Shown here: positions 8,701 to 16,087 of the stretch, piece by piece
Position numbering within the stretch: the first letter of the stretch is position 1
Layout: each line of letters starts with the position of its first letter
Source of the DNA: Micromonospora halotolerans
GTDB taxonomy: Bacteria > Actinomycetota > Actinomycetes > Mycobacteriales > Micromonosporaceae
Reading direction: 5' to 3'
Length of the DNA: 64,000 nucleotides
NCBI RefSeq assembly: GCF_032108445.1
Contig: NZ_CP134876.1
Coordinates: 3,968,001 to 4,032,000 of the forward strand
Translations under genes and position numbers: made by a program
Notes under the pieces: generated by a model
Told to the model about the DNA's origin: nothing
What the model saw: the letters and a program-made list of their open reading frames with translations, nothing else
Databases searched by the model: none

Positions 8701-9060
8701 GGCGTCGTTGAGCACGTCGCCGGCGGTGTTCAGGAACACCACGGCGCGGAACTGCTTCAGGTGAGCCTGATCGAACTTGCGGGGGTCGTTGGTGACCTCG
8801 ACGGTGAAGCGGCGGTCCTGCCCGAGTTGCTGGACGGCCTGCACGCCGGCCGCGGTGGCGGCGTTGTTGCCGCCGGCCGACCGGGTGAAGACGAGCACCT
8901 TGTACTGGATGCCGTTGCTGACGGGTGCGGGGGCGGTGAGCACCGGCGCGGCCTGCGCCGGGGTCGGGGCCCGCTCCGCCGTCGCGACGAGCGTCGCAGC
9001 GACGAGAGTGAGCAGGCCGAGATATGTGGTGGCCCTGCGGCCGAACGGTCTTCTGCGCAT
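5722..9060 (-). CDS. Secreted ThuA / glucose-sorbosone dehydrogenase / PKD / CBM multidomain protein
   Basis: This 1112-residue secreted protein starts with a signal peptide (MRRRPFGRR, hydrophobic core, cleavage near AQA about residue 37). The domains, in order, are: a ThuA-like fold (about 50-270; GGGFVGVHSA, DHPVTWCKDYQGGRSFYTGLG); a PQQ-type glucose/sorbosone dehydrogenase propeller (about 285-730; AVDHDFATNRWVYLYYAP, ACCHVAGDITFD, GFRNPFRITLD); a PKD domain (about 755-840; FAWDFDGNGTTDSIDPNPSF); a linker; and a CBM6-like sandwich at the C-terminus (LDPGDWIAVNNTVNL). ThuA domains act on keto-disaccharides and GSDH domains oxidise sugars outside the cell. It shares the locus with two isomerase-like proteins and a ROK regulator. 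PQQ use is inferred from the family only. Confidence 0.9.
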   Translation of the reverse strand: MRRRPFGRRATTYLGLLTLVAATLVATAERAPTPAQAAPVLTAPAPVSNGIQYKVLVFTRSAGGNNAATAAGVQAVQQLGQDRRFTVEVTNDPRKFDQAHLKQFRAVVFLNTAGDVLNDAQQAAFEAYYRDGGGFVGVHSAIEAEPDWSFLTNVLGTRATGAPTAASRATVTVADRVHPASETLPQRWSTTDRWYNFAANVRGVSHVLATVDEKTYAGGSMGFDHPVTWCKDYQGGRSFYTGLGATPASYDSADLRAHLGGAIQWAAGVTDGDCGATVLANYQMTVVGAQPNVNEPIGFDVLPDGRVIQTDRRGGVRLHDPETNQTTVLAQIPVYTNSEDGMYGPAVDHDFATNRWVYLYYAPPLDTPPGSAPTTSTDPAAWEQWKGYFQLSRFKFVDGETPSLDVSTEQRILQVPVDRGACCHVAGDITFDSKNNLWLVTGDDTPAGGGGSGGFSPHNDSVSASGVYQAPFVDARRSAANTNDLRGKILRITVGADGSYTVPTGNLFPAGTDRTRPEIYAMGFRNPFRITLDKNDIAYITDYSPDSSVAQVGRGPAGTGRMMVVDKPANYGWPMCVQPNLPYIEMNWTTSPISPVAPFDCAAPKNTSRHNTGLTDLPRVEKSELWYSFQAPTPCPESYLSTPTQTCPVLFPELGTGGVGPHGAAKYDFDPELRSETKFPEYYDGAIFFGEFTRDTLKEIRLDDQGDILKINNVLNCGQAPTTPAKPFLCDNPMDMRWGADGNFYLLTYGDGFFNVNPDAAMLKFSYVKGLRAPTAALNATPTNGRAPLTVAFSSDGSADPDPADSISFAWDFDGNGTTDSIDPNPSFTYTTNGVYTARLTVTDSSGKSASANTTITVGNTAPTVTVTTPLEGGFFNWGDDIPWTVTVTDPEDGPVDCAKVEVTFVLGHDSHGHGEANQFGCSGALPTDADDASHGGYIYGVVSASYTDQGANGQPALTTVDQQIIQAKRQEVEFATEASGTTVGTTTDTGGGQQRGSLDPGDWIAVNNTVNLRNMQSVTLRTSGGSAATAGQPRFGVQFRLDSPTGPLLATATVNATAGNNAFTSTTVPVTDPGGTHKLYLVLTTVPGGPASGFGNLNWVEFTGQGIGVTP

Positions 9061-9274
9061 CGAACCTCGCTCTGGTCGGGCGGGTCCGCCTCAGCGCCGG
9101 GACGAGGCTGAGGAGGTCGCTGGAAGTGACGAGAGCCTGGCCAGGTTCTACGCGAGACGATATTTGTGCCCGCGACCAAAGAGAAGAGGTTGAAGCCAAA
9201 AGTTTGCGATTAATCCCCGCGACTTTTGTTCAGGATGAGCAAAAGTCGGAGCGAGTCCCATTCGGACAGACGAG
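9061..9274 (-). promoter_or_regulatory. Promoter region with three CAAAAGT motifs, candidate ROK operator
   Basis: Upstream of the ThuA/GSDH gene the composition turns A/T-richer. GACTTTTG (9221-9228) and CAAAAGTC (9240-9247) are exact inverted 8-mers 11 bases apart, and a further CAAAAGT lies at 9197-9203, inverted to the first. Paired AT-rich half-sites are typical for repressors. The nearby ROK protein is the obvious candidate binder, but this is inference. Confidence 0.45.
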
Positions 9275-9308
9275 AGCGGGCCGGTCGCCCGATGGCGACC
9301 GGCCCGCT
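9275..9308 (-). terminator. Strong hairpin terminator after the YtxH-like gene
   Basis: AGCGGGCCGGTCGCC (9275-9289) and its exact complement at 9294-9308 form a 15-bp stem with a CGAT loop. It begins 10 bases past the stop of the minus-strand gene ending at 9318. Confidence 0.8.
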
Positions 9309-9317
9309 CCCGCTGGG

Positions 9318-9710
9318 TCAGAGGTTGGTGCTCGTGCCGGACGACCTGGTGGTCGACGAGCCGGTCGAACTGGTCGAACCCGTGCCGGTCGAGCCGGACT
9401 TGGCGCCGACGGCGGCCGGCGTGCCCGCGAACGGCTTGTCGGCGTCGGTCAGCCCCGGCTTGCTGCCGGCGCCGTTGCCGTTGCCGGTGCCCAGCTTCTC
9501 GCCGAGCTTGGTCTGCCCGAGCTTGTCCTTGCCCTCCGAGTAGAGCCGGGTCGCCTGGGCCTGCGCGACCCCCGCCGCCTCCTGGACGGTCGGGTGGTCG
9601 AGCACCTTGCGACCCCGGACCACCAGCTCCTCGTACTTCTCTCGGCCGGCACGGGCGCCCAGGACGAATCCCGCAGCCAGCCCGCCAAGAAACATGATCT
9701 TTCCGCGCAT
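9318..9710 (-). CDS. Small YtxH-like membrane-anchored protein
   Basis: This 130-residue protein has one short N-terminal membrane segment (MFLGGLAAGFVLGARAG), then a charged YtxH-like stretch (REKYEELVVRGRKVLDHP) and a Gly/Ser/Thr-rich low-complexity tail. I chose ATG 9710 because AAGGAG lies seven bases upstream and the downstream part matches the family; longer upstream starts lack a ribosome site. Function is unknown; family members are envelope or stress-associated. It lies opposite tRNA-Asn and ends at a strong hairpin. Confidence 0.75.
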   Translation of the reverse strand: MRGKIMFLGGLAAGFVLGARAGREKYEELVVRGRKVLDHPTVQEAAGVAQAQATRLYSEGKDKLGQTKLGEKLGTGNGNGAGSKPGLTDADKPFAGTPAAVGAKSGSTGTGSTSSTGSSTTRSSGTSTNL

Positions 9711-9995
9711 GGCGGCTCCTTCCGTACCTGACGCGCCGCCGATCCCGACCGGGGGGTCCCGGCGGGAGCGACCTTCTCGCGCCTGCATTCTCTGTCGGCG
9801 GCTAACTACCCATCCTGCTCTCCGCTCATGCCTCCCTGTGCCGAGATGGCGATTTGTCCGGTAATCTGAGCGGGCTCCGGGGCGGGCCACCGGGCGGCGG
9901 AAGTCGGGTAACCCCCTGGCGCACCACCCCCCGATGTCCTGTACTCTTGTCCCCGTCGCACGGCACGGAGAGATCCGCAGCCGGGCGATCTACGG
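9711..9995. other. Intergenic region between YtxH-like gene and tRNA-Asn
   Basis: There is no gene here. It carries the promoter of the minus-strand YtxH-like gene and that of the plus-strand tRNA. TACTCT at 9942-9947 is a plausible -10 for the tRNA; no convincing -35 is visible. Confidence 0.4.
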
Positions 9996-10068
9996 TCCCC
10001 CGTAGCTCAATTGGCAGAGCAGCCGGCTGTTAACCGGCAGGTTTTTGGTTCGAGTCCAAACGGGGGAG
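9996..10068 (+). tRNA. tRNA-Asn (GTT)
   Basis: A complete 73-base cloverleaf. Acceptor TCCCCCG (9996-10002) pairs with CGGGGGA (10061-10067), and the discriminator is G. The anticodon stem GCCGG/CCGGC encloses the loop CTGTTAA with anticodon GTT at 10029-10031. The T arm has GGTTCGAGTCC. The 3' CCA is not encoded. Confidence 0.96.
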
Positions 10069-10240
10069 CTCCACTCACGCAACGCCCGTCGGCCCAGCCG
10101 GCGGGCGTTTCCCGTTGTGCCGCCCCGCGCGCCGGGTCGGGTGGTTTCCGCCCGCCGGTGCTGCTTCGCCCGGCAGGATGGTCGATGTCGACTTAGACTC
10201 GCGCTGCGTCGATTGCTGCGTCGATTCGAGGGTGGATGGG

Positions 10241-12361
10241 ATGGCCGGAGGGCGGAGCCGCTGGACCGCGACGCTGGTCGCGGTCGTCGTGGTGCTGGGC
10301 TGGCTGGTCGTCGGCGGCCTCGCCGGCCCCTACTCGGGGAAGCTCGGCGACGTCGCCACCAACGACAACGCCGCCTTCCTGCCCGCCGACGCCGAGGCCA
10401 CCCGGGCGCAGGACCTCGCCGCCGGCTTCGTGGAACGGGAGACGACCCCGGCGCTCGTCGTCTACGAGCGCGCCTCCGGCATCACCCCCGCCGACCAGGA
10501 GCGGATCCGGGCCGAGGCGGCCCGCTTCGCCCACCTGCCCGGCGTCGTCGGCCCGCTGCCGCCGCCGATCGTCAGCCAGGACCGGCAGGCCGTGCAGGTG
10601 ATCGTCCCGATCGACGCGGCCGAGGGCGAACAGATCGGCGCGGTGGTCGACCAGCTGCGGGACATCGCCGGCGCCGACCGGGACGGACTCACCGTCGACG
10701 TGGCCGGCCCGGCCGGACTGCTCGCCGACCTGATCGAGGTGTTCACCGCCATCGACGGGCCGCTGCTGCTGGTCACCCTGGTCGTGGTGCTGGTCATCCT
10801 GCTCATCGTCTACCGCAGCCCGGTGCTCTGGGTCTTCCCGCTGCTCGCCGCCGGGATGTCGTACTCGCTGGCCTCGCTCGTCGTCTACCTCCTGGCGAAG
10901 AACGACGTCGTGAAGCTCAACGGGCAGGCCCAGGGCATCCTCACGGTCCTCGTCTTCGGCGCCGGCACCGACTACGCGCTGCTGCTCATCGCCCGCTACC
11001 GGGAGGAACTGCACCGGCACGAGCGGCCGTGGGACGCCATGAGGGCCGCCTGGAAGGGCGCCGCCCCGGCCATCATCGCCTCCGGCGCCACGGTCATCGT
11101 CAGCCTCCTCTGCCTCCTCCTGTCCAGCCTCAACTCCAACCGGGCGCTCGGCCCGGTGAGCGCCGTCGGCATCGCCGCCACCCTGCTGGTGATGCTGACC
11201 TTCCTCCCCGCCCTGCTGATGCTCGGCGGGCGGTGGGCGTTCTGGCCCCGGCGACCCCGCCTCGACCACGCCGACCCGCGAACCGAACACGGCATCTGGG
11301 GGCGGATCGCGGGCTTCGTGGCGCGCCGCGCCCGTACCGTCTGGATCGTCACCGCGGTGGTCCTCGCCGCGCTCGCCCTCGGGGTGACCCAGCTCGGCGC
11401 CACCACCCTCGGCCAGTCCGACCTGTTCACCCAGCGCACCGACTCGGTGGCCGGTCAGGAGGTGATCGCCCGCCACTACCCGGCCGGCACCGGCAGCCCG
11501 GCCACCATCTTCACCAACCAGGCCGCAGCCGAGCAGGTCGCCCGGGTGGCGCAGGGCGTACCGGGGGTGTCCTCGGTCCAGCCCTTCAGCCGGCAGGGAC
11601 CCACCGGGTCGCCCGAGGTGGTCGACGGGCGGGTGCAGTTGCAGGCCACCCTCGCCGACCCGCCGGACAGCAACGGCGCCGAACACGCCCTCCGCGAGCT
11701 GCGCGTGGCGGTGCACCGGGTGCCCGGTGCGGACGCCGTGATCGGCGGCTTCACGGCCATCAACGTGGACACCGCCGACGCGTCCACCCGGGACCGCAAC
11801 GTCATCATCCCGGTGGTGCTGCTGGTCATCGCGGTCATCCTGGCGCTGCTGCTGCGGGCCCTGCTCGCCCCGGTGCTGCTGATCGCCACGGTCGTGCTGT
11901 CGTTCCTCGCGACGCTCGGCCTCTGCGCGCTGATCTTCCGGTACGTCCTCGACTTCCCCGGCGTGGACCAGTCGTTCCCGCTGTTCGCGTTCGTCTTCCT
12001 GGTCGCGCTCGGCATCGACTACAACATCTTCCTGATGAGCCGGGTCCGCGAGGAATCGGTCCGGCGCGGCACCCGGGCCGGCGTGCTCACCGGCCTGGCC
12101 GTCACCGGCGGCGTGATCACCTCCGCCGGCATCGTGCTCGCCGCCACCTTCTCCGCGCTCGCCGTGCTGCCGCTCGTGGTGCTCGTCGAGCTGGGCGTGG
12201 CGGTCGCCGCGGGGGTGCTGCTCGACACCATCGTGGTCCGCTCGCTGCTGGTGCCCGCGCTCGCGTACGACATCGGGCCGAAGGTCTGGTGGCCGGGCCG
12301 GCTGTCCCGGACGAACCGCAACGGCGACCGGGCCGGGACGGAGGCGGACCGTGCCCGCTGA
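10241..12361 (+). CDS. MMPL/RND-family membrane transporter
   Basis: This 706-residue transporter of the MmpL/ActII-3 type has two halves, each with one N-terminal membrane helix, an extracytoplasmic domain and a five-helix bundle (about 12 helices in all). The proton-relay Asp/Tyr pairs are in FGAGTDYALLLIARYREEL and ALGIDYNIFLMSRVREES. Such pumps export lipids or drugs using the proton gradient. The ATG at 10241 precedes the first helix. Its stop overlaps the GTG start of the next gene by 11 bp, so the flavin oxidoreductase is translationally coupled to it. The substrate is unknown; possibly a product of, or a lipid related to, the coupled oxidoreductase. Confidence 0.92.
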   Translation: MAGGRSRWTATLVAVVVVLGWLVVGGLAGPYSGKLGDVATNDNAAFLPADAEATRAQDLAAGFVERETTPALVVYERASGITPADQERIRAEAARFAHLPGVVGPLPPPIVSQDRQAVQVIVPIDAAEGEQIGAVVDQLRDIAGADRDGLTVDVAGPAGLLADLIEVFTAIDGPLLLVTLVVVLVILLIVYRSPVLWVFPLLAAGMSYSLASLVVYLLAKNDVVKLNGQAQGILTVLVFGAGTDYALLLIARYREELHRHERPWDAMRAAWKGAAPAIIASGATVIVSLLCLLLSSLNSNRALGPVSAVGIAATLLVMLTFLPALLMLGGRWAFWPRRPRLDHADPRTEHGIWGRIAGFVARRARTVWIVTAVVLAALALGVTQLGATTLGQSDLFTQRTDSVAGQEVIARHYPAGTGSPATIFTNQAAAEQVARVAQGVPGVSSVQPFSRQGPTGSPEVVDGRVQLQATLADPPDSNGAEHALRELRVAVHRVPGADAVIGGFTAINVDTADASTRDRNVIIPVVLLVIAVILALLLRALLAPVLLIATVVLSFLATLGLCALIFRYVLDFPGVDQSFPLFAFVFLVALGIDYNIFLMSRVREESVRRGTRAGVLTGLAVTGGVITSAGIVLAATFSALAVLPLVVLVELGVAVAAGVLLDTIVVRSLLVPALAYDIGPKVWWPGRLSRTNRNGDRAGTEADRAR

Positions 12362-13613
12362 GACGGACGTCGTCATCGTCGGCGGTGGCCTGGCCGGCCT
12401 CGCCGCCGCCCGCCGGCTGCACCGCGCCGGCGTGCCCTGGCGGCTGCTGGAGGCCGCTGACCGGCTCGGCGGCCGCGTCGCCACCGACGAGGTCGACGGC
12501 TACCTGCTGGACCGGGGCTTCCAGGTGCTCAACACGGCGTACCCGCGCCTCGGCGGCCTGGTCGACCTCGGCGCCCTCGACCTGGGCTGGTTCACCTCCG
12601 GCGTGCTGGTGCGCCGCGGCGACCGGCTGGAACGCCTGGTCAACCCGCTGCGCGACCCCGCTGGCGCACCCGGCACCGTGGCCGCGGGCGTCGGGTCGCT
12701 GGTCGACCGGCTGCGCTTCGCCGCGCTCGCCACCGGCTGCGCCACCCTGCCGATGGGCCGGCTGCTCAACGCGCCCGAGACCACCAGCGAGGCCGCGCTG
12801 CGCCGGGCCGGGCTCTCCGCCGCGTTCATCGAGGAACTGCTCCGGCCCTTCCTCTCCGGCGTGCTGCTCGACCGCGAGCTCGCCACCTCCAGCCACGTGC
12901 TGGCCGTCCTCCTGCGCGCGTTCGCCCGGGGCCGGATCGGGCTGCCCGCCCGCGGCATGGCCGCGCTGCCCCGGGCTGTCGCCGGCCCGCTGCCCGCCGA
13001 GCTGATCGACCTGCACACCCCGGTCGCCGAGGTCGCACCCGGCCGGGTCCGCACCCCCGCCGGCGACATCGCCTGCCGCGCCGTCCTGATCGCCGCGGAC
13101 CCACCGGCGGCGGCCACCCTGCTGCCCCGGCTCCAACGGGTACGCATGCACAGCTACACGACCTACTACCACAGCACCGACACCCCACCGCTGGCCGAGC
13201 CGATCCTGCTGCTCGACGGGGAGCGGCGCGAACTGGTCGCCAACACGGTGGTGGTCAGCAACGCGGCACCCACCTACGCGCCGGCCGGGAAGCACCTGGT
13301 GGCCACCTCGGTGGTCGGCCCGCAGGCCCCGCCCGAGCCGCTGATCCGCGGCGAGCTGGACCGGCTCTACGGTCGCTCCACCGCCGACTGGACCCACCTG
13401 GCGACCGTGTCGGTGCCGCACGCCCTGCCCGCCGCGCCGCCACCGCAGGGCCGGCTGCGCAAGCCGGTCGCGCTCGGCGACGGGCTCTTCGTCGCCGGCG
13501 ACCACCGGGACACCCCGTCCATCCAGGGGGCCCTGGCGAGCGGCTGGCGGGCCGCCGGGGCGGTGCTCGCCGAGCTGCGCGGCACGCACGGAGCAGGACC
13601 ACCCGCACCCTGA
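12351..13613 (+). CDS. FAD-dependent oxidoreductase (amine oxidase / phytoene desaturase-like)
   Basis: This 420-residue flavoprotein opens with the dinucleotide-binding motif VVIVGGGLAGLAAARRL (residues about 7-23), then AADRLGGRV (the GG doublet motif). It closes with the FAD-contact segment LFVAGDHRDTPSIQGALASG typical of the amine oxidase and carotenoid desaturase superfamily. It starts at GTG 12351 inside the end of the MMPL gene, a sign of one operon. The family oxidises amines, carotenoids or porphyrinogens; the substrate cannot be told here. Confidence 0.88.
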   Translation: MPAETDVVIVGGGLAGLAAARRLHRAGVPWRLLEAADRLGGRVATDEVDGYLLDRGFQVLNTAYPRLGGLVDLGALDLGWFTSGVLVRRGDRLERLVNPLRDPAGAPGTVAAGVGSLVDRLRFAALATGCATLPMGRLLNAPETTSEAALRRAGLSAAFIEELLRPFLSGVLLDRELATSSHVLAVLLRAFARGRIGLPARGMAALPRAVAGPLPAELIDLHTPVAEVAPGRVRTPAGDIACRAVLIAADPPAAATLLPRLQRVRMHSYTTYYHSTDTPPLAEPILLLDGERRELVANTVVVSNAAPTYAPAGKHLVATSVVGPQAPPEPLIRGELDRLYGRSTADWTHLATVSVPHALPAAPPPQGRLRKPVALGDGLFVAGDHRDTPSIQGALASGWRAAGAVLAELRGTHGAGPPAP

Positions 13614-13776
13614 CGGCTCTCCGGCGGTGCGGGCGCTCCGGCCTCCGCCGGTGCCACCGAAAGGGACGCTGCGCGCTGTTATCCTCGCGTTGCCCATCGT
13701 GCCGGCCAGATCATCAACCGGCCCGACGGGTGATGGCCGGTGATCCGTTGAGCGGGTTACGATCCGGCGCGGTAGC

Positions 13777-13853
13777 GGGGCGGTAGCTCAGCGGGTTAGA
13801 GCAGGGGACTCATAATCCCTCGGTCGCGGGTTCGAGTCCCGCCCGCCCCACCA
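13777..13853 (+). tRNA. tRNA with anticodon CAT (Ile2-like or elongator Met)
   Basis: A full cloverleaf with encoded CCA. Acceptor GGGGCGG (13777-13783) pairs with CCGCCCC (13843-13849), followed by A and CCA. The anticodon stem GGGGA/TCCCT holds the loop CTCATAA, anticodon CAT at 13811-13813. The G-T pair at 27-43 and the variable loop resemble lysidine-modified tRNA-Ile2 more than elongator Met, but the acceptor does not settle it; no initiator features are present. Confidence 0.9.
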
Positions 13854-14040
13854 TCCGTTTTCCCTGGTCAACGATGCTGCCGACGACCCGGGGCGAACCG
13901 CGTCCAGGTCCGGACCGAAGCCCTCGGTCCGCACTGAGTCCCGGAGGAACCTCTCGAAGAGGTTGCTCGACCTCCGATGAGTTTCCGCACGGTCCCGGGT
14001 CTTCAGGTACATCCACTCCGCGCGCGAACCTGGAGGCACC
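13854..14040. other. Non-coding stretch with two tandem hairpins after the tRNA
   Basis: GGACCGA (13912-13918) pairs with TCGGTCC (13924-13930). A second structure nests AACCTCT/AGAGGTT (13948-13954/13958-13964) inside CGGAGG/CCTCCG (13942-13947/13971-13976). They could terminate the tRNA transcript or belong to the leader of the next gene. No coding evidence is seen on either strand. Confidence 0.45.
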
Positions 14041-14700
14041 TTGAAGCTCCGGCTGACGTCAGGCGGCGTCACGAACCCGAGCATCCACGCGGCGCTCGTG
14101 CAGCTCCTCGGCAAGCCGGTCGCCGAGTGCCACGCCCTCTGCATCCCGACAGCACAGTGGGGTCACCCGATGTGCGGTCCGAAATCGGTGCGGGGCTTCG
14201 TAGCCGCCGAACCCGAGTGGCACCTGTCCGGCCTGGGTTGGGCGTCGCTCGGTGTCCTCGAGCTCACCGCACTGCCCACCATCGGCGCGGAGCGATGGAT
14301 CCCCTGGGTCAGGGAGGCCGACGTTCTCCTGGTCGACGGCGGCGACGCGACGTATCTGTGCCACTGGATGCGGGAGTCAGGGTTGGCCGATCTGCTGCCA
14401 TCGCTGCCCGACATGGTCTGGGTGGGAGTGAGTGCCGGAAGCATGGTGATGACGCCCCGGATCGGAACGTACTTCGTCGAGTGGCCGTCCGCGCCGGACG
14501 ACCGCACCCTGGGAGTCGTCGACTTCTCGATCTTCCCGCACCTGGACGCTTTCCCAACGAACACCCTGGCCGACGCAGAGCGGTGGGCCGCGGAGATCGG
14601 CGTCCCGGCCTACGCCATCGACGAACAGACGGCCATCAAGGTCGTCGACGGCTCGGTCGAGGTGGTCTCCGAAGGGCAATGGAAGAAGTTCGGGTCATAG
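14041..14700 (+). CDS. Peptidase E-like protein (peptidase family S51)
   Basis: This 219-residue protein shows the S51 layout: a Rossmann-like N-terminal half with ADVLLVDGGDATYL, the nucleophile elbow GVSAGSMVM (Ser in GxSAG) and the downstream FPHLD segment that supplies the catalytic His. The family includes cytoplasmic Asp-dipeptidase PepE and cyanophycinase. The start is TTG at 14041, five bases after GGAGG. Codon use is less extreme than in the neighbours, which fits a gene gained by transfer. It stands alone between a tRNA and oppositely oriented genes. Confidence 0.85.
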   Translation: MKLRLTSGGVTNPSIHAALVQLLGKPVAECHALCIPTAQWGHPMCGPKSVRGFVAAEPEWHLSGLGWASLGVLELTALPTIGAERWIPWVREADVLLVDGGDATYLCHWMRESGLADLLPSLPDMVWVGVSAGSMVMTPRIGTYFVEWPSAPDDRTLGVVDFSIFPHLDAFPTNTLADAERWAAEIGVPAYAIDEQTAIKVVDGSVEVVSEGQWKKFGS

Positions 14701-14757
14701 CCGCCCGGCATCCGTGACGTCGCGTCGCTGGACGTGCCCCATCGACTCGCAGCATTT

Positions 14758-14799
14758 CCGAGAGCGCCCGCCCATGTCGCAGGTCGCGTGCGCTCTCGG
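14758..14799 (+). terminator. Inverted repeat after the peptidase E gene
   Basis: CCGAGAGCGC (14758-14767) is repeated inverted and exact at 14790-14799, 58 bases past the stop. It is a plausible terminator. The remainder of 14701-14978 shows no coding sequence. Confidence 0.5.
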
Positions 14800-14978
14800 A
14801 CCTGCCGCGATCCGCGCCTGTCGCAGTTGGCAGACGGTCGCAGCATCAGCGGACGGACAACCGCTGAGCGAACGCTAGACGTACCCACAAGGCTGGGCCA
14901 GAGACGCCTGGCTCCACTCGGGGCGGGGGTTCACGGACGGCGGGGAATGGTGAGAGATGTCGGCTGAAACCCGGGCGG

Positions 14979-15300
14979 TCAGGACTCGCGGCCGGGCGCG
15001 ACGTAGCGCAACGCAAGGAATGATCCGTACTGGTTGGTCTCTGCCAAGGTCCACGGCGTGTATGCCGCTGCGTGCAGCAGTCGGGTGCCGGAGCCGACCA
15101 GGACCGGTGCGACGCCGATGTGCAGCTCGTCGACGAGGTCGGCCTGCACGAACTGGGTCGCAAGCTCCGCACCGCCGAGGATCCAGACGTTCTTTCCCCT
15201 GGCCGCCTCGACCAGCTGCTGGTGTACCTCGGTCACCTCACTGTCGGTGAAGCGTAGGTCAGCGCCGTCCGCTGCACCATCGTCAAGCCGCAGTTGCCGA
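14979..15300 (-). pseudogene. Remnant of a RibD/dihydrofolate-reductase-like gene, 5' end lost
   Basis: Only the C-terminal half of a DHFR/RibD-type reductase is present: KNVWILGGAELATQFVQA, then LVDELHIGVAPVLVGSG and a terminal YGSFLALRY, about 100 residues against a usual 190. A GTG at 15236 could start an 85-residue product. However, family-like sequence (ADLRFTDSEV) continues upstream of it without a start codon to about 15300. The N-terminal catalytic half (VSLDGFIA-type) is missing. The frame is continuous with, and directly follows, the TAG of the flavin reductase gene at 15354, so a deletion seems to have joined the two. It is probably non-functional. Confidence 0.75.
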
Positions 15301-15353
15301 ATTGACCCCTCAAGTCCCCGCGCATGAGCCCGACCTTGGTCGGGTCCGGTGTC

Positions 15354-15992
15354 CTACCGCCCGGCACCTGCCATCCCGGCCACCGGCGTCTCCGATCGGA
15401 AGGTGTGCCCGAGTTCAGGGCCGAGGCCGAAGTAGTGCCGGAAGTTGTAGATCAGTGGGCGCCAAGCGGTGGGGGCGACGTGGTCCGTACCGGGCACGAC
15501 GATGGCGGGATCTGCGTGCACGCGGAGCACGTGCGCTTCGACGATCAGGAAGTCGCCGTGCAGGTCGGGGTTGATCCGTGCGGCCCGCGCCTCCAGTTGG
15601 AGCGGGCACTCCGCGACCCGCTGCGGTCGCACCAGCGCTGCGGGCTCGGGACGCAAACCAGCGGCGGCGAACTTCGCCGGCTCATACCGGAAGGCACCCC
15701 GCTTGTGGTCTGGAACCGGGTCGCGGCCGGTGAGCGGGGCAAGCCGCTCCACCGCTTCCCACTGCTCTGCGCCAGGTAGGTTGATCACGAGGTCTGGCCG
15801 CTCGCGCAGGTTGCGGGCGGTCTGTCCTTCCGCCCCGAGGCCAAGCACCACGACCTGGCCGAGCGCCCAGGCCGACGACATGGGCGCGAGGTTGCTCGTC
15901 CCATCCTCGTTCTCGGTGCTCAACAGCACCACAGGCGTCCCGAAGTAGAGGATCTTGGGATGGATGGTCAGGTGATCGTTCGTCTGGATCAT
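15354..15992 (-). CDS. Flavin reductase family protein (FMN-binding split barrel)
   Basis: This 212-residue protein matches the flavoprotein-reductase-like family: ILYFGTPVVLLSTENEDGTSNLAPMSSAWALG at residues about 13-44 gives the split-barrel FMN-binding start, followed by ARNLRERPDLVINLPG. Such proteins bind FMN and reduce flavin or act as small flavoenzymes. The ATG at 15992 has no ribosome site and may be leaderless. It is divergent from the phosphotransferase gene at 16088. Downstream it is fused in frame, past its stop, to a reductase remnant. Confidence 0.8.
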   Translation of the reverse strand: MIQTNDHLTIHPKILYFGTPVVLLSTENEDGTSNLAPMSSAWALGQVVVLGLGAEGQTARNLRERPDLVINLPGAEQWEAVERLAPLTGRDPVPDHKRGAFRYEPAKFAAAGLRPEPAALVRPQRVAECPLQLEARAARINPDLHGDFLIVEAHVLRVHADPAIVVPGTDHVAPTAWRPLIYNFRHYFGLGPELGHTFRSETPVAGMAGAGR

Positions 15993-16087
15993 TTCGGGAG
16001 GGTATGGGCGAGACGATTCGGTGCGCGGCGAACGGTTCCCGAGGCGGCCCGCATGCGTCGACGAACTGCCAGCCCTAGGTTGCGTGG

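Noticed and set aside
4552..9111. A 1519-codon open frame on the plus strand opposite the ThuA/GSDH gene
   Set aside because: It is an antisense shadow of high-GC coding DNA with Val/Arg/Gly-rich nonsense sequence; the minus-strand frame has the domains.
13788..14144. Minus-strand frames whose ends read like GWWGGRDSNPRPRDYESPALTR-type and VGRAGLEPATEGL peptides
   Set aside because: These are the familiar spurious translations of the strand opposite a tRNA gene (13777-13853). There is no ribosome site or family match.
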